Origin: Aldehydirespirator sp965220645 | GTDB taxonomy: Bacteria; Actinomycetota; Acidimicrobiia; Acidimicrobiales; Aldehydirespiratoraceae | Assembly: GCA_965220645.1 (NCBI GenBank) | Contig: OZ244836.1 | Span: forward strand, 2,604,001-2,668,000 | Length of the DNA: 64,000 nucleotides | Reading direction: 5' to 3' | In this document: piece after piece, positions 25,305 through 33,251 of the stretch | How the letters are laid out: each line of letters begins with the position of its first letter | Numbering within the stretch: the stretch's first letter is position 1 | The notes under the pieces: model-generated | Databases searched by the model: none | The model's input: only the letters and a program-made list of their open reading frames with translations | Told to the model about the DNA's origin: nothing | Program-made: the position numbers and the translations under genes

Positions 25305-26440
25305 CGCCAACCCTCGTAGACAGTCGCAGACGCCGGACAGCCGATCTTTGGGCCGAAGCTCGACGCCAGATTGTTCGTGCTGTGGCCGGACTACTCCTGA
25401 TCATCATCGTCGGAGGACTATTGATGGTGATTTCCGGGATCAGTCCATTCGAAGGCTTCGACGGTCTATGGAAAGGCTCATTCGGCTCTATTCTCGGTCT
25501 CGGATCAGCAATCCTTCGGTCAACTCCCGTGATCTTCACCGGCCTTGGCGTAGCGGTGGCATATCGGGCCGGCGTCTTCAATGTAGGCGCTGAGGGTCAG
25601 CTATTCGTTGGCGGCCTCTGCGGAACCGTGGGTGCCCTAGTGGTGCCAGATCCAGCCGCGCTCAGCATCTCGGTGGCCCTTGTCGCCGGTTTCGTCGGCG
25701 GCGCGCTGTGGTCAGGCCTTCCCGGGTATCTGAAGGCGTACCGAGGCGTCAACGAGATCATTTCGACCGTTCTCTTGAACTTCGTCGCAATCCAAATGGT
25801 CGCATATGCGGTAAACGGGCCGCTCGAGGAGCCAGATGCAATCTCACCGCAGAGCGAACGCCTCCCGCACGACCTCCCGATACTCATTCCCAACACTAGT
25901 GCTCACTACGGTTTCATGATAGCCGTCGCCTTGACTGCGCTTGTCTGGTGGTACACGACAAGAACCCATCAAGGCCTTCGGATGAGGGCCGTAGGCGGGA
26001 ATCCACTGGCAGCCAGGTATGTGGGTGTCAATGATCGCCGCTCGATCGTTTGGGCAATGCTCATCTCCGGAGGTCTCGCCGGTCTCGGGGGGGCTGTCGA
26101 GGTGCTCGGGCTGCATCACCGGCTATTCCCTGGCTTCTCGCCGGGTTTCGGATTCGAGGGGTTGATTGCCGCGATCTTGGCGAACGGTGACGCCATAACT
26201 ACAACCGTCTTCTCAATCCTGATTGGCGGACTTCGCAGTGGGGGCGAGGAGATGCAGCGAAACACCGGCGTACCTATCGCGTTCGTGTTCATTATCCAAG
26301 GTTTCATCTTTCTCGTAATTGCTGGCACACGCACTCGGCGGCGACGGTCCGCCTCGCCCGGCCAGGACGGCGCGACAACACCCGACATCGTCTCGTCCGA
26401 TACGAAGGTCATCGAATTGGCGGAGTCAGCAGATGCTTGA
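25301..26440 (+). CDS. ABC transporter permease, nucleoside/BMP type (first of two)
   Basis: Inner-membrane permease of the BPD_transp_2 family, 379 residues with about eight to ten spans. GVFNVGAEGQLFVGGLCGT and the coupling loop THQGLRMRAVGGNPLAARYVG are typical of YufP/NupP, partners of basic-membrane-protein (BMP) lipoproteins. The start overlaps the ATPase stop by 4 nt and its end overlaps the next permease by 8 nt, so the three are translationally coupled. The family imports mainly purine nucleosides, but the substrate here is not shown. Confidence 0.92.
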   Translation: MTPTLVDSRRRRTADLWAEARRQIVRAVAGLLLIIIVGGLLMVISGISPFEGFDGLWKGSFGSILGLGSAILRSTPVIFTGLGVAVAYRAGVFNVGAEGQLFVGGLCGTVGALVVPDPAALSISVALVAGFVGGALWSGLPGYLKAYRGVNEIISTVLLNFVAIQMVAYAVNGPLEEPDAISPQSERLPHDLPILIPNTSAHYGFMIAVALTALVWWYTTRTHQGLRMRAVGGNPLAARYVGVNDRRSIVWAMLISGGLAGLGGAVEVLGLHHRLFPGFSPGFGFEGLIAAILANGDAITTTVFSILIGGLRSGGEEMQRNTGVPIAFVFIIQGFIFLVIAGTRTRRRRSASPGQDGATTPDIVSSDTKVIELAESADA

Positions 26441-27404
26441 ATTCAGCTTCTGGATCGGGGTGACCGGTGCCGGCATAGCGCTCGCCGCCCCGATTCTCTA
26501 CCCAGCTCTTGGGGGTCTGATCTCGGAGCGGTCGGGAGTGCTCAACATCGGGCTGGAGGGACTGATGCTGTTCGGTGCCTTCTGCGGAGCAGCCGTGGGA
26601 GCCACCTCGGGCTCTCCATGGATAGGTTTCCTGGCCGCGATCGGGGTCGGGGCCATCCTGGGACTTGGCTTTGCGTATCTGACGGTGTCTTGTGCCGCGA
26701 ACCAGGTCGTCGTGGGTCTCGGACTCAACATCGTTGCCCTCGGAGCCACCGGATACCTGCTCAATCGCTTCCCCGAGACTGGCAGCCCGACCGATGTGCC
26801 AGGCTTTGGTCGACTGTTCGGTGGCTTAGCGGATGCTGTTGAGTGGGGCAGCATCGTGAATCAAACACCTCCGGTGTTCTTGGGATTCGCGCTCGTGCCC
26901 GTGGTCTGGTGGGCGTTGTACAGGACGAACTGGGGTTTGGCCCTTCGGGCGTGCGGCGACCACCCGCAATCAGTTGACGCCTTGGGGCTCAACGTGGTTC
27001 GGATTCGCTACGAGGCCGTAGTCGTCGGAGGGATGCTGGCAGCCGCCGGAGGGGCCGTTCTGTCCATGTCCAATATTCACATCTTCGTGGAAGGCATCAC
27101 ATCCGGGCGCGGCTTCCTGGCGCTAGCGGCTTATACCTTCGGCAAGTGGCGGCCGTTGGGGACGCTTACCGCGTGCGTGCTCTTCGGGGTGGGCGACGCC
27201 CTTCAACTCCGTATGCAGACACTCGGTTTCTCGGCGCCGTTCGAGTTGATGGTTGCCGTGCCCTACATTCTGGCGCTGCTGGCGCTGGTCGGGCTGGTCG
27301 GGCGATCGCAGGCCCCGAAGGCCGTAGCCGTCGCCTTCGTGCCGGACCGCACCAAGCGGAGCAGACGTGCGCCGGCCGGAGACGCGGTGCCGAGCAGAAC
27401 CTGA
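26433..27404 (+). CDS. ABC transporter permease, nucleoside/BMP type (second of two)
   Basis: Partner permease (YufQ/NupQ type), 323 residues. ISERSGVLNIGLEGLMLFGA and the cytoplasmic coupling loop NWGLALRACGDHPQSVDALG identify the family. The ATG at 26433 overlaps the upstream stop by 8 nt. A 68-bp piece of this gene (26923-26990), covering that coupling loop, has a relic copy at 32885-32953 on the other strand. The end of the gene faces gntR across 39 nt. Confidence 0.92.
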   Translation: MLEFSFWIGVTGAGIALAAPILYPALGGLISERSGVLNIGLEGLMLFGAFCGAAVGATSGSPWIGFLAAIGVGAILGLGFAYLTVSCAANQVVVGLGLNIVALGATGYLLNRFPETGSPTDVPGFGRLFGGLADAVEWGSIVNQTPPVFLGFALVPVVWWALYRTNWGLALRACGDHPQSVDALGLNVVRIRYEAVVVGGMLAAAGGAVLSMSNIHIFVEGITSGRGFLALAAYTFGKWRPLGTLTACVLFGVGDALQLRMQTLGFSAPFELMVAVPYILALLALVGLVGRSQAPKAVAVAFVPDRTKRSRRAPAGDAVPSRT

Positions 27405-27443
27405 TTCAACCGCCGACGCGAAGCCAGGACTCGATTTCTCGCT

Positions 27444-28259
27444 TCAGCCCCTCGTCCTTGTGTCCCGCGGCTGGCGATCGACCGCGAGCTCGATCGAGTC
27501 CGAGACGAACACGTTGCGACACTCGCACAGAGCTTTCCCGCTTGCGTCGAAGAAGATCTCCTTCAGGACGACCAGCGGTGAGCCGACCTCCACGCCAAGA
27601 TCGGCGGCCTCGTCCTTGTCTGCTCCTGCCGCTGAGACCCGTGCGGTCGCTGAGACAAGTTTGTGATCCGCATCATCGAGGAAGAACTCAGTGATCGATG
27701 TGCCAAATCTCTCTCGGAGTTCCTGGGGCGACACTAAGTGCGACGGAATCCAAGTTGTCATGATGCTCACGGGCTCACCGTTCTTAAGCTTTTTCCGCTT
27801 CAAGTACGTGGCGTTGGTGTCAGCTGGAACCCCTAAGAGGCATGCTTGCGCATCTGTCAATCGCCTAAGGTCGATTACTGCATCAGTCGTTTCGCACTGC
27901 CAACCTTGCCGAGCGGCAAGCGCTTCTATGCTCTCGAGAGTCGTCAAGCCTGCAACGATGGGCTGCGGATCCGCCACCACCGTTCCCCGTCGACCTCGAA
28001 ACCTGATAATCACTCCCGACACTTCAAGCTCCCGCAGTGCTTCGCGAACCGTTGGACGGGATACGGCCAAGAGTCTTGCCAGTTCCTCCTCGGCTGGAAG
28101 CTGGTGGCCTGGAGCCAACTCGTTCTCGTGAATCAGCCTTGATATATCTTCGGCAGTGGTGGCATAGAGAGGGCGCCGCGGTGATCGTCGTTGGCTGCTC
28201 ACCGCCAGCTGTGAGCGTTCAGCCTTTACGTTGGGGAGACGGGCGTCGTTCGGGGGCAT
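27444..28259 (-). CDS. GntR-family (HutC/UTRA) transcriptional regulator of the island
   Basis: The N-terminal winged helix-turn-helix (about residues 30-100, with ELAPGHQLPAEEELARLL and SRPTVREALREL) is followed by a UTRA ligand-binding domain (TYLKRKKLKNGEPVSIMTTW, then SPLVVLKEIFFDASGKAL). HutC-type regulators bind a small pathway molecule and usually act as repressors on palindromes. Three matching palindromes occur in this island, at 23661, 33032 and 33182. The gene lies last in the minus-strand unit that starts at one of them, so it is probably autoregulated. It has 271 residues. Confidence 0.88.
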   Translation of the reverse strand: MPPNDARLPNVKAERSQLAVSSQRRSPRRPLYATTAEDISRLIHENELAPGHQLPAEEELARLLAVSRPTVREALRELEVSGVIIRFRGRRGTVVADPQPIVAGLTTLESIEALAARQGWQCETTDAVIDLRRLTDAQACLLGVPADTNATYLKRKKLKNGEPVSIMTTWIPSHLVSPQELRERFGTSITEFFLDDADHKLVSATARVSAAGADKDEAADLGVEVGSPLVVLKEIFFDASGKALCECRNVFVSDSIELAVDRQPRDTRTRG

Positions 28260-28285
28260 AGGTCCGTGCCGTTCTTTTCGATCTC

Positions 28286-29335
28286 TCAGCGACTGATGCG
28301 GAGCATCCGACGCGGGTTGTCCACGCGAATAACGGTCAGTTCTTCCGGTGTGAAACCTTCTTGTAGCAGCACAGGCTCGATGTTCCTGGAAATGTGAGCA
28401 TAACCTGCGCCCCCGTAGGTCAGGCGCTGGGTCTTCATGGACACGTCCTGCGATATCAATAGTTGCTCCAAGTATCCGGCCTCGACGATGGTCTTTGCCA
28501 AGTCTACGCGATCACGGTCGAAGGCGCGTTGAATAGGTCGACCCCGTTGTATGCAGTTGGCAGCCCAGTGCTCCATACCGAAAGTGTCAAGCTCAATGAA
28601 CGCCCCATGACTTCCAACTTCCAACGAGAACTCCGGTTCGGGCCTCTCATCGCAGTGACTCATGACGACGCGGCCTGGGTCCACGCCTTCATCGAGGACG
28701 ACCCGTAGCGCGTCGATTCCCGCATCGGGGTCTGGAAATACGGAGCGATGTATGTTCAGCGCAACGCCGGTCGCCAGCTGTGCCTGCGCGGCTGCTCGCA
28801 GAACCTTCTCCTCTGCCGCTGTGACAGGGTTGCCCGATCCGATTTCGCCGATGATTCCGGCACGAATACCGGTGTTTCCAACCCCTTCGATGATCTCGCC
28901 GATCAAACTGTCTCGAATCTGCCCGATACTGCAGACCGCCACGTACTGCGAATGCGCGCTCTCGACATATTCACCGCATCCCATGACGACATTCAGGCCC
29001 GACACCTCGGAGATGGCCTTGAGTGCCATAGGGTCGCGGCCGAACGCGGGGGGGCTGACGTCGACAATCGTTCTCCCCCCGGCTTCGCGAAACGGCTGAA
29101 GTCCGCCGATCGCCTCCAGCGGATCCAGTGATGACAGCACGTCCCGATAGAAGAACGGCTCCATCTGTGAACGGACACGATGCTCGGGCGAAAGCGGCTG
29201 GAGAGAAGCGAGCAACTCGTCCGAATCCTCGGGTTTCATCCATTGCATCGTTGCGTTGGAGAGCAGGTGCTCGTGAGGTAACACGACACCGAGTTCTGAA
29301 TCATCAATCTCGCCAAGGACAGTGATGACACTCAC
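28286..29335 (-). CDS. Phosphotriesterase-family metal-dependent hydrolase
   Basis: TIM-barrel hydrolase of the amidohydrolase superfamily, 349 residues. Metal ligands can be read as HEHL near the start (residues 21-23), the bridging Glu in IIGEIGSG (as in Php rather than the carboxylated Lys of true phosphotriesterase), His in VALNIHRS, His in VVMSHCDE and Asp in LLISQDVS. Relatives act on lactones or esters. The start overlaps the metF-like stop by 4 nt. I infer a ring-opening or ester-cleaving step on the compound handled by this island. Confidence 0.85.
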   Translation of the reverse strand: MSVITVLGEIDDSELGVVLPHEHLLSNATMQWMKPEDSDELLASLQPLSPEHRVRSQMEPFFYRDVLSSLDPLEAIGGLQPFREAGGRTIVDVSPPAFGRDPMALKAISEVSGLNVVMGCGEYVESAHSQYVAVCSIGQIRDSLIGEIIEGVGNTGIRAGIIGEIGSGNPVTAAEEKVLRAAAQAQLATGVALNIHRSVFPDPDAGIDALRVVLDEGVDPGRVVMSHCDERPEPEFSLEVGSHGAFIELDTFGMEHWAANCIQRGRPIQRAFDRDRVDLAKTIVEAGYLEQLLISQDVSMKTQRLTYGGAGYAHISRNIEPVLLQEGFTPEELTVIRVDNPRRMLRISR

Positions 29336-30762
29336 GAGTGTCCTCCCCTCTCTGCCTGATCGAGAGTCTTCACCTCGGCGGTATCCAGCGTCCCAACCCC
29401 GGCAACGACGGCCCTGGTGATTTCAACTTCCTCGATTCCTGAAGTCATCACGTGGGTTCCTGATGCCAGAGCAGCGATGAGATTCCCTCTCAAGCCGGGA
29501 ATCTCCTGAAGTTGCTGGATCGTTTCGATCGAGATTTCGATTCCAGTCGCCTGAGGATCCTTGGCCTGTTCAAGACGGCGTACGGTCTTGTCCGGAATCG
29601 TGAAACCGGTCAGCACCTTGTTCAACCGGTGGGCGACATCGGGTGAGGGCAGAACAGCAATTCCGGCCAGGAGGCCAATCGTCTCAGTCAGCCCGAGGTC
29701 AACAAGTCGGCGGACAAAATCACGGAAGACATCGATCTCAAACACGTGTTGAGTAATGACGAAGTCTGCGCCAGCTGATACCTTCTTCCTGACTCTCGAT
29801 GGTCGGTCTTCTCTTGGAGCTGCGAACGGTGCTGCGACCGCGCCCAACAACAGATGGGGTGGCGTGTCCAGCGCACGTCCACTCTCATAGGTTCCCTCGT
29901 CCCGGAGCCGTCTGGCTGTGCGGAGCAGGTTGATCGAGTCAAGGTCGAACACGGGTTTCGCGTTTGGATGATCGCCCACCACCATATGGTTGCCAGTAAC
30001 AAGCAACACGTTTCGAATCCCCAGCGCGGCAGCACCGAGGAGGTCGCCTTGGAGCGAGATACGGTTCCTGTCGCGGCACGTAAACGTACATATGGTCTCC
30101 ACCCCTGCCCGCTCCAGCGCGGCGGCGGCAGGCAGGCTTGACATGTGATTTCGAGCGCTGGGATGCTCCGTTACGGAGACGACATCGACTACTTCGCTGA
30201 GCCCTTTTCCGAACTTCACAAGTTGATCGACATTGGCGCTATCTGGTGGATTGATCTCGCCGACCACGACCCATCTATTCTTGTCGTTCAGGTATTTCTC
30301 GAAGTTCCCGTCAGTTCTCGCTCGCTCAGGCGGTCGCGGCCGCGTTTGTGGAAACTCGACTGCCACATGGTTGTCACGACCTGAAAGGAAGTTCAGCCAA
30401 GATGAAGATCCTTTCAGGGACCAATCGACCGGTGGCTGGAGGGCCTTGATGTGACCCTTCCATGGCAGTTTCGGATCGCGACGATGTGCCTTCAGCCAGA
30501 CGCACTTCATATCTGGTATAACTTCACACTCGCCGCTGGGTCCGAGGCCACCGCAGGGACCATTCCTCATCGACTTGGGACATCCCATTGGGCAAGTGAG
30601 CCCGGTCTCGTGAAGAATGCACTGTCCGCACATTTCACAACCCCAGAGAGGCTTCTTTATGACGTGTTCCAATGGAGAGAGCACACGAGCGAGAGCCGAC
30701 CAGGCGCTGGGGTGCTTCGAAGCGAAGTTCTCTAGGCGACCACGTCGCGTTGTAGCGGTCAT
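29332..30762 (-). CDS. MetV-MetF fusion: methylenetetrahydrofolate reductase with N-terminal zinc/iron-sulfur-type domain
   Basis: The first ~125 residues are a Cys-rich MTHFR_C (MetV-like) domain: CEMCGQCILHETGLTCPMGCP, then NGPCGG and KCVW. The rest is a MetF barrel (GEINPPDSANVDQL, VVDVVSVTEHPSARNHMS, TCRDRNRISLQGDLLGA, LLVTGNHMVVGDHPNAK, ADFVITQHVFEIDVF). MetF interconverts 5-methyl- and 5,10-methylene-tetrahydrofolate. Its position next to a GcvT-like methyltransferase suggests that it oxidises or processes the methyl group taken from the imported compound. It overlaps both neighbours by 4 nt (30759-30762 and 29332-29335). Confidence 0.86.
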   Translation of the reverse strand: MTATTRRGRLENFASKHPSAWSALARVLSPLEHVIKKPLWGCEMCGQCILHETGLTCPMGCPKSMRNGPCGGLGPSGECEVIPDMKCVWLKAHRRDPKLPWKGHIKALQPPVDWSLKGSSSWLNFLSGRDNHVAVEFPQTRPRPPERARTDGNFEKYLNDKNRWVVVGEINPPDSANVDQLVKFGKGLSEVVDVVSVTEHPSARNHMSSLPAAAALERAGVETICTFTCRDRNRISLQGDLLGAAALGIRNVLLVTGNHMVVGDHPNAKPVFDLDSINLLRTARRLRDEGTYESGRALDTPPHLLLGAVAAPFAAPREDRPSRVRKKVSAGADFVITQHVFEIDVFRDFVRRLVDLGLTETIGLLAGIAVLPSPDVAHRLNKVLTGFTIPDKTVRRLEQAKDPQATGIEISIETIQQLQEIPGLRGNLIAALASGTHVMTSGIEEVEITRAVVAGVGTLDTAEVKTLDQAERGGHS

Positions 30763-31661
30763 TCCTGTTCCTCCGGGCGCATATGAGAACCGTATCTGAA
30801 CTCTGAGGCGGCGATTTGGTTGTGGATCGACTTGATCTCGGAAATGACGTCAGCAGGGACGAGACTAGGGTTGATTTTGAATTCGAGGAATCCACTGGCA
30901 GCCCCGAATTCGAATACGGCTGGCAGCTCTGTTCCGCTGAGAATCGTGGTCAATATGTGCTCTATGCAGTTCTCGATGTCGGTGTCGATGAATCCAGCGA
31001 TGGCGCGCCGCTCGCCCTCTCCGCGGTTCAGGAATCCGATGCCGAGTTCATCAGCCTCTTCTACTGCATCGATCGCGCCAGCGCCGGTGATGTCCGCGGT
31101 GTGAGCGATTACGTCGACACCCTCGTTCAGAAGGGCGGCCGCTAGCCGCTTGCCTCGCTCGCGGTCCTCGAAGGCACCGGCATAAGCGCCCAGGACCGCG
31201 ATGTCCTGGTTGGCGTCCTCAGCTCCGGCCGCGAATCCAGCGAACGTTCGCCTTTGCGTCAGGGCTGAGGTGCCGGCAATGAACCCGACGCGGGCCGATC
31301 TGGATAGTCGGGCCGCCAGCACTCCACCGAGGTAGGTGGCTTGCCCCCACTGCCAGTCGACGTACGTGATGTTGGTTTGATGGGCTCGATTGCCGGGTCC
31401 TGGGTCGTCGGACAATACGAACGTCTTCTCTGGGAATTCCGATGCCGCGCGAGCAAGCAGTTTCTCGTACGCGATCCCGTGCCCCAGAACAACAGACCAA
31501 TCGCCGAAGTCCGGCGCCAGGGATTCCACGATGCTGTACTCCGCGTTGCCTTTGAGGGCGGCCTCCGCCCCCCGCGCCGCTGCCTCGGACCAACTCTTGT
31601 CGTCGGCCGGTCCCGGCAAGCATACGAGAACCGAGCGCGGTCGGGCGGCGGAGGCCACCAT
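30759..31661 (-). CDS. BMP-domain protein without a signal peptide
   Basis: A basic-membrane-protein fold (PF02608 type) of 300 residues: VLVCLPGPADDKSWSEAA, ITYVDWQWGQATYLGGVLAA, VGFIAGTSALTQRRTFAGF and DVIAHTADITGAGAID. The start is secure, since ATG 31661 has AGAGGA 8 nt upstream, yet there is no signal peptide or lipobox, so it should stay in the cytoplasm. BMP proteins are normally exported ligand-binding lipoproteins. A cytosolic version next to the regulator could sense or buffer the ligand; this is inference. It follows the BMP lipoprotein gene by 46 nt. Confidence 0.82.
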   Translation of the reverse strand: MVASAARPRSVLVCLPGPADDKSWSEAAARGAEAALKGNAEYSIVESLAPDFGDWSVVLGHGIAYEKLLARAASEFPEKTFVLSDDPGPGNRAHQTNITYVDWQWGQATYLGGVLAARLSRSARVGFIAGTSALTQRRTFAGFAAGAEDANQDIAVLGAYAGAFEDRERGKRLAAALLNEGVDVIAHTADITGAGAIDAVEEADELGIGFLNRGEGERRAIAGFIDTDIENCIEHILTTILSGTELPAVFEFGAASGFLEFKINPSLVPADVISEIKSIHNQIAASEFRYGSHMRPEEQE

Positions 31662-31707
31662 GTTGATTTCCTCTCTCGCTCCAATGCTTGGAGCTCAGAA
31701 TGCTGGA

Positions 31708-32802
31708 CTACGGAAAGGTGATATTTCCGGCGCGGATTTCGGCGAGCTGCGCGTCTACTTCCGCTTGGGCCTCCTCAGATACGTCCGGTCCGTACGGGGC
31801 GAGGTAGGCAAAGCGCTCGTCCTTCACATCCAGCACGTAGACCTGACCTTGAAGTTCACCGCTCGCAGCGATGTCGATCAGGTTCTTCGTCGCCGCCGGC
31901 CAGCTGGCGATCGCGCTCGTGAAGTACAACTCCGGAACCTCAAAGCCCGCAGCTTGATCGGAGAAGAACCCGATGAGGTGCACATTGCCCGCTTCCTGGG
32001 CTGCCTCGATCACGCCTTGAGCTCCGAGATCGAGGGCGTTGACGAGCACATCGGCGCCTTCGTCGATCATTGCGGCGGCTGCCGCCTTGCCCAGCGCCGG
32101 ATCGTTGAAGTCGCCCGTGTACACGGACAAGACGTTGACATCGGATGCCGTGGCGGCGACGGCCTCTTCGAATCCGGCGAGCAGCCTAGAGGTCGATTCG
32201 AACTCGAGGGCATTGATCACGCCGACGGTCCTGGTCTCGGACTCGATCGCGGCGAGGACACCGCTCAGATACCCCAACGCCTTCTGGTCGATCACGAAAC
32301 TGGCGACGTTGTCGGCCGAATTGTTGCCGTTGATTACCCCAAAGAACGTATCTGGGAACTCGGGTCCCACCTCTATGGCGGGCGCGGTGAACTCCTCACC
32401 CGCCCCGATGACGAGATCGAATCCATCCCGGGCGTACCCGCGCAATGCCTCTACGGTCTGGGCGGCCTCTACCCGCTCCGTGACTGCAAGTTCGTGACCG
32501 CCCGCATCCGTCGCTGCGACAGCCGCTTCATAGACAACCTGGAAGAACCCCAGGTCCGTCACCACCCCGGCAACCAGCAGAGCTACCTGGATACCCTCAG
32601 CCTCTGGTTCCTCGACCACAGGCTCAGGCTCCTCGACCACGGGCTCAGGGTCCTCGACCACAGGCTCGGGCTCCTCAGCGACCGTGGTCGTTGGGCTGGT
32701 CGTCGTCTCGCTGTCATCGCCGCACGCTGCCGCAACCAACGCCAGCGCCGTGGTCAGCGCCAACAGCAGCCTCCATCCTCCTCGCCTATATCTCATGTGC
32801 AT
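31708..32802 (-). CDS. BMP-family ligand-binding lipoprotein
   Basis: Extracytoplasmic binding component for the ABC importer at 23766-27404. It has a lipoprotein signal ending in LALVAAACGD and a Pro/Glu/Val linker with a repeated PEPVVEEPE unit (about residues 44-68). The BMP domain follows (QVALLVAGVVTDLGFFQVVYEAA, GFDLVIGAGEEFTAPAIEV, KALGYLSGVLAA, ADVLVNALDLGAQGVIEAA). ATG 32802 has AGGAG 6 nt upstream. It has 364 residues. It is the first gene of the minus-strand unit controlled by P2. Confidence 0.92.
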   Translation of the reverse strand: MHMRYRRGGWRLLLALTTALALVAAACGDDSETTTSPTTTVAEEPEPVVEDPEPVVEEPEPVVEEPEAEGIQVALLVAGVVTDLGFFQVVYEAAVAATDAGGHELAVTERVEAAQTVEALRGYARDGFDLVIGAGEEFTAPAIEVGPEFPDTFFGVINGNNSADNVASFVIDQKALGYLSGVLAAIESETRTVGVINALEFESTSRLLAGFEEAVAATASDVNVLSVYTGDFNDPALGKAAAAAMIDEGADVLVNALDLGAQGVIEAAQEAGNVHLIGFFSDQAAGFEVPELYFTSAIASWPAATKNLIDIAASGELQGQVYVLDVKDERFAYLAPYGPDVSEEAQAEVDAQLAEIRAGNITFP

Positions 32803-32884
32803 TTGGACTCCTTTCTCCCTCTCCTACGCGGAGGGGCACTGGGCTTTGGGACCCTGTCCTGAGCCGCTCCATGTCGCGTGGCTC

Positions 32885-32953
32885 GAGTCCCAAGGCGTCA
32901 ACTGATTGCGGGTGTTCGTCACACGCTCGAAGGGCCAGACTCCAGTCTCGTCC
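32885..32953 (-). pseudogene. Relic of the BMP-type permease gene (coupling loop only)
   Basis: Read on the minus strand this 69-bp piece encodes DWSLALRACDEHPQSVDALG, against NWGLALRACGDHPQSVDALG in the intact permease at 26923-26990. By eye, 61 of 69 positions match with one single-base indel. It sits between promoter P2 and the BMP lipoprotein gene, inside a possible 78-codon frame (33022-32786) that otherwise resembles nothing I know. I read it as debris of a duplicated or inverted transporter operon. Confidence 0.8.
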
Positions 32954-33002
32954 GGCTCTGTTCTCCGCGAAGGAGTTCCACCGCAGCGCCAAAGGCGTGC
33001 CG

Positions 33003-33145
33003 TCATAACGTGCCCCCCTCATCCGTTATCATCTGACGTCAGACGTTGAACCTAACAGGGGGGTCACATCCGTGCAAGGCCTGACCAGGCGCGCAATCCT
33101 GCGAAGGGGGCGTGGTCGAGGATCCTGATTGGGTTCAGGCGAACC
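33003..33145 (-). promoter_or_regulatory. Promoter P2 with GntR-type operator, inverted twin of P1
   Basis: On the minus strand: -35 TTGCAC (33072-33077), 17-nt spacer, -10 TAGGTT (33049-33054) and the perfect palindrome TCTGACGTCAGA (33032-33043) at the expected transcription start. It drives the BMP lipoprotein unit to the left. Apart from scattered changes it is the inverted copy of P1, including the stretch TGACCCCCCTGTTA between the promoter boxes. Confidence 0.8.
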
Positions 33146-33181
33146 CCACGACCCTCCACTACAGGCCATTGGCGGTTATCA

Positions 33182-33200
33182 TCTGACGTATTACGTCAGA
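33182..33200 (+). promoter_or_regulatory. Third operator O3, longer spaced palindrome
   Basis: TCTGACGTATTACGTCAGA is a perfect 19-bp palindrome around a central T. It shares the half-site TCTGAC/GTCAGA and the left flank GTTATCATCTGACGT with the P2 operator, but the half-sites are 7 bp further apart. It lies 52 bp upstream of the GcvT-like gene. The TATCAT just before it could be a -10 box. This places the third transcription unit under the same regulator. Confidence 0.75.
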
Positions 33201-33251
33201 CCCACTCGAAACGGTCGCTGGGCCTGACCTGGGATAGAAGGACACACAGCG

